Source of the DNA: Cytophagales bacterium
GTDB taxonomy: Bacteria; Bacteroidota; Bacteroidia; Cytophagales; Cyclobacteriaceae
NCBI GenBank assembly: GCA_017303805.1
Contig: JAFLBQ010000005.1
Coordinates: forward strand, 310,001 to 374,000
Length of the DNA: 64,000 bases
Reading direction: 5' to 3'
Below the pieces are notes generated by a model. The model had not been told where the DNA came from. It saw only the letters and a program-made list of their open reading frames with translations, and made no database searches. Position 1 is the stretch's first letter; the number at the start of each line of letters is the position of its first letter. This document shows positions 63,205 through 64,000 of this stretch, in pieces. The translations under genes and the position numbers were made by a program.

Positions 63205-63339
63205 ATGGATTTGATTGTAAGGCTAAAGAAAATATAGTCATTACAAATTGTACCAAAAGCAAGATTTCAATCGATTTCGAAAAACAAATAGTACAAACCT
63301 GCTGGACTTTTCAGCCGTATTTAGAAGCATAAAATGTGG

Positions 63340-63347
63340 TATTTTTG
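63340..63347 (+). promoter_or_regulatory. candidate -7 box for the chain-length determinant gene
   Basis: TATTTTTG, perfect TAnnTTTG, 28 nt upstream of the ATG at 63376. Confidence 0.45.
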
Positions 63348-63375
63348 TAGGTAGACTAATGCTAAATTGGGTAAT

Positions 63376-64000
63376 ATGGATATCCTGTTTCTATTAAAGG
63401 TTATTTGGAGAAAGAAGTGGTTGTGGATTTTAACACCAATTGGTGCTGCAGGGCTGGCTTTCCTTTTCACCCTTAACCAGGCTCAAAAGTACAGAGCTTC
63501 AACTCAAATGTCGACTGGTTTTACAATGAACGACCAGGTTCACTTGCGGGAGGAGTGGTTTAACCCAAGAGATGCGGATATAAAATTCAATAACCTGCTG
63601 AGTTCAATGAATGCAGGCGCACCAACCAATTTTGTTCAGTACAGGTTGTTGTTACATGAATTAGATGAGCGAGAGGTGCCTTTTCATCAACTAGACCCTG
63701 AGAAGCTGCAAGCTGATTATGAGGAAATTAGGTATGTAAGAGGTATGGTTAAAGCCATGTTGGATAGCCTGACTCCTTTATCTACATCCTCGCCTGGCTA
63801 CCCAATAATCAACAAATTTTTGATTGCCTATAACTATGACTATCTGGTTATTAAGTCTAGCCTAAATGTTTATCGCATTCCTAATACCGATTTTATACAG
63901 GTGGATTATGTGTCGGATAACCCGCAGTTATCTGCACTGGCAGCAAACGCATTTTGCGAAGAATTTATCCGATTCAGTAAAACGCTAACTACGGAACGAG
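63376..64000 (+). CDS. Wzz/Wzc-like polysaccharide chain-length protein, 5' part
   Basis: The first 208 residues or so of a protein that runs past the window. N-terminal membrane helix (about 16-33; WILTPIGAAGLAFLF) and a periplasmic domain typical of Wzz or BY-kinase (Wzc) proteins: FLLKVIWRKKWLWIL at the start. Whether a C-terminal kinase exists cannot be seen. Suggests that an exopolysaccharide locus continues to the right. Confidence 0.75.
   Translation, partial: MDILFLLKVIWRKKWLWILTPIGAAGLAFLFTLNQAQKYRASTQMSTGFTMNDQVHLREEWFNPRDADIKFNNLLSSMNAGAPTNFVQYRLLLHELDEREVPFHQLDPEKLQADYEEIRYVRGMVKAMLDSLTPLSTSSPGYPIINKFLIAYNYDYLVIKSSLNVYRIPNTDFIQVDYVSDNPQLSALAANAFCEEFIRFSKTLTTER

Noticed and set aside
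63085..63375. Possible small RNA or gene in the 291-nt gap
   Set aside because: Only very short frames are present and no terminator hairpin or conserved structure is visible; beyond two promoter-like boxes I see nothing.
1..64000. tRNA, rRNA, prophage or transposase genes
   Set aside because: Intergenic gaps are short and show no tRNA-like TPsiC sequence; no transposase, integrase or phage structural protein is encoded.

Overview
The window looks like a chromosomal segment of a Bacteroidota bacterium, most likely Cytophagales-like. No name can be assigned from sequence alone. The evidence is a fused LpxC/FabZ gene, a PorX-type response regulator with a PglZ domain, gliding-type (CHU_C) C-terminal sorting domains, a PorP/SprF protein, DUF4296, DUF3822 and DUF5989 families, few Shine-Dalgarno sites, and recurrent TAnnTTTG boxes of the kind used by the Bacteroidota primary sigma factor. 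No rRNA, tRNA, CRISPR array, transposase or phage gene was found.

Layout. 0-6 kb: housekeeping (sugar porter fragment, pyrE, two Nudix hydrolases, coaD with DUF3822, DUF1573, DUF423, a YggS-type PLP protein). 6-11 kb: a GH3-family ligase overlapping a LysE-type exporter, then a DUF58/membrane/BatA aerotolerance-type operon. 11-20 kb: DUF4296 lipoprotein and mutS2, then a lipid A operon (lpxD, lpxC/fabZ, lpxA, an ABC ATPase) preceded by an HD hydrolase. 20-24 kb: porX-tsaE-alanine dehydrogenase, with overlapping genes. 24-34.5 kb: valS, MFS permease, RNA m5C methyltransferase, fumarylacetoacetase with a flavin reductase, pdhB, OmpA/TPR lipoprotein. 34.5-46 kb: PspC, glycosyltransferase, YbaB, a CHU_C surface protein, hutH, hisS, a 51-residue basic protein, an orphan DUF433, a phosphoesterase, a DEAD-box helicase with a structured leader, a patatin, a tandem FKBP lipoprotein.

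47.4-59.2 kb is the standout: a 3189-residue secreted protein made mainly of 33 tandem domains of two alternating types (18 MBG-like, 15 related domains of about 78 residues) ending in a type IX secretion type B sorting domain. It overlaps a PorP/SprF outer membrane protein, followed 2 nt later by a PD40 propeller protein with a degenerate OmpA-like tail. This reads as a self-contained adhesin, membrane-anchor and periplasmic-partner module.

59.2-64 kb is partly AT-rich and looks like the edge of an exopolysaccharide locus: on the minus strand carbamoyltransferase, DUF5989, SxtJ-like, UbiA-type prenyltransferase and HAD phosphatase genes; divergently, the start of a Wzz/Wzc-like chain-length protein. 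The five minus-strand genes could make a lipid-linked pentose donor and carbamoylate a glycan or lipid, but that is inference.
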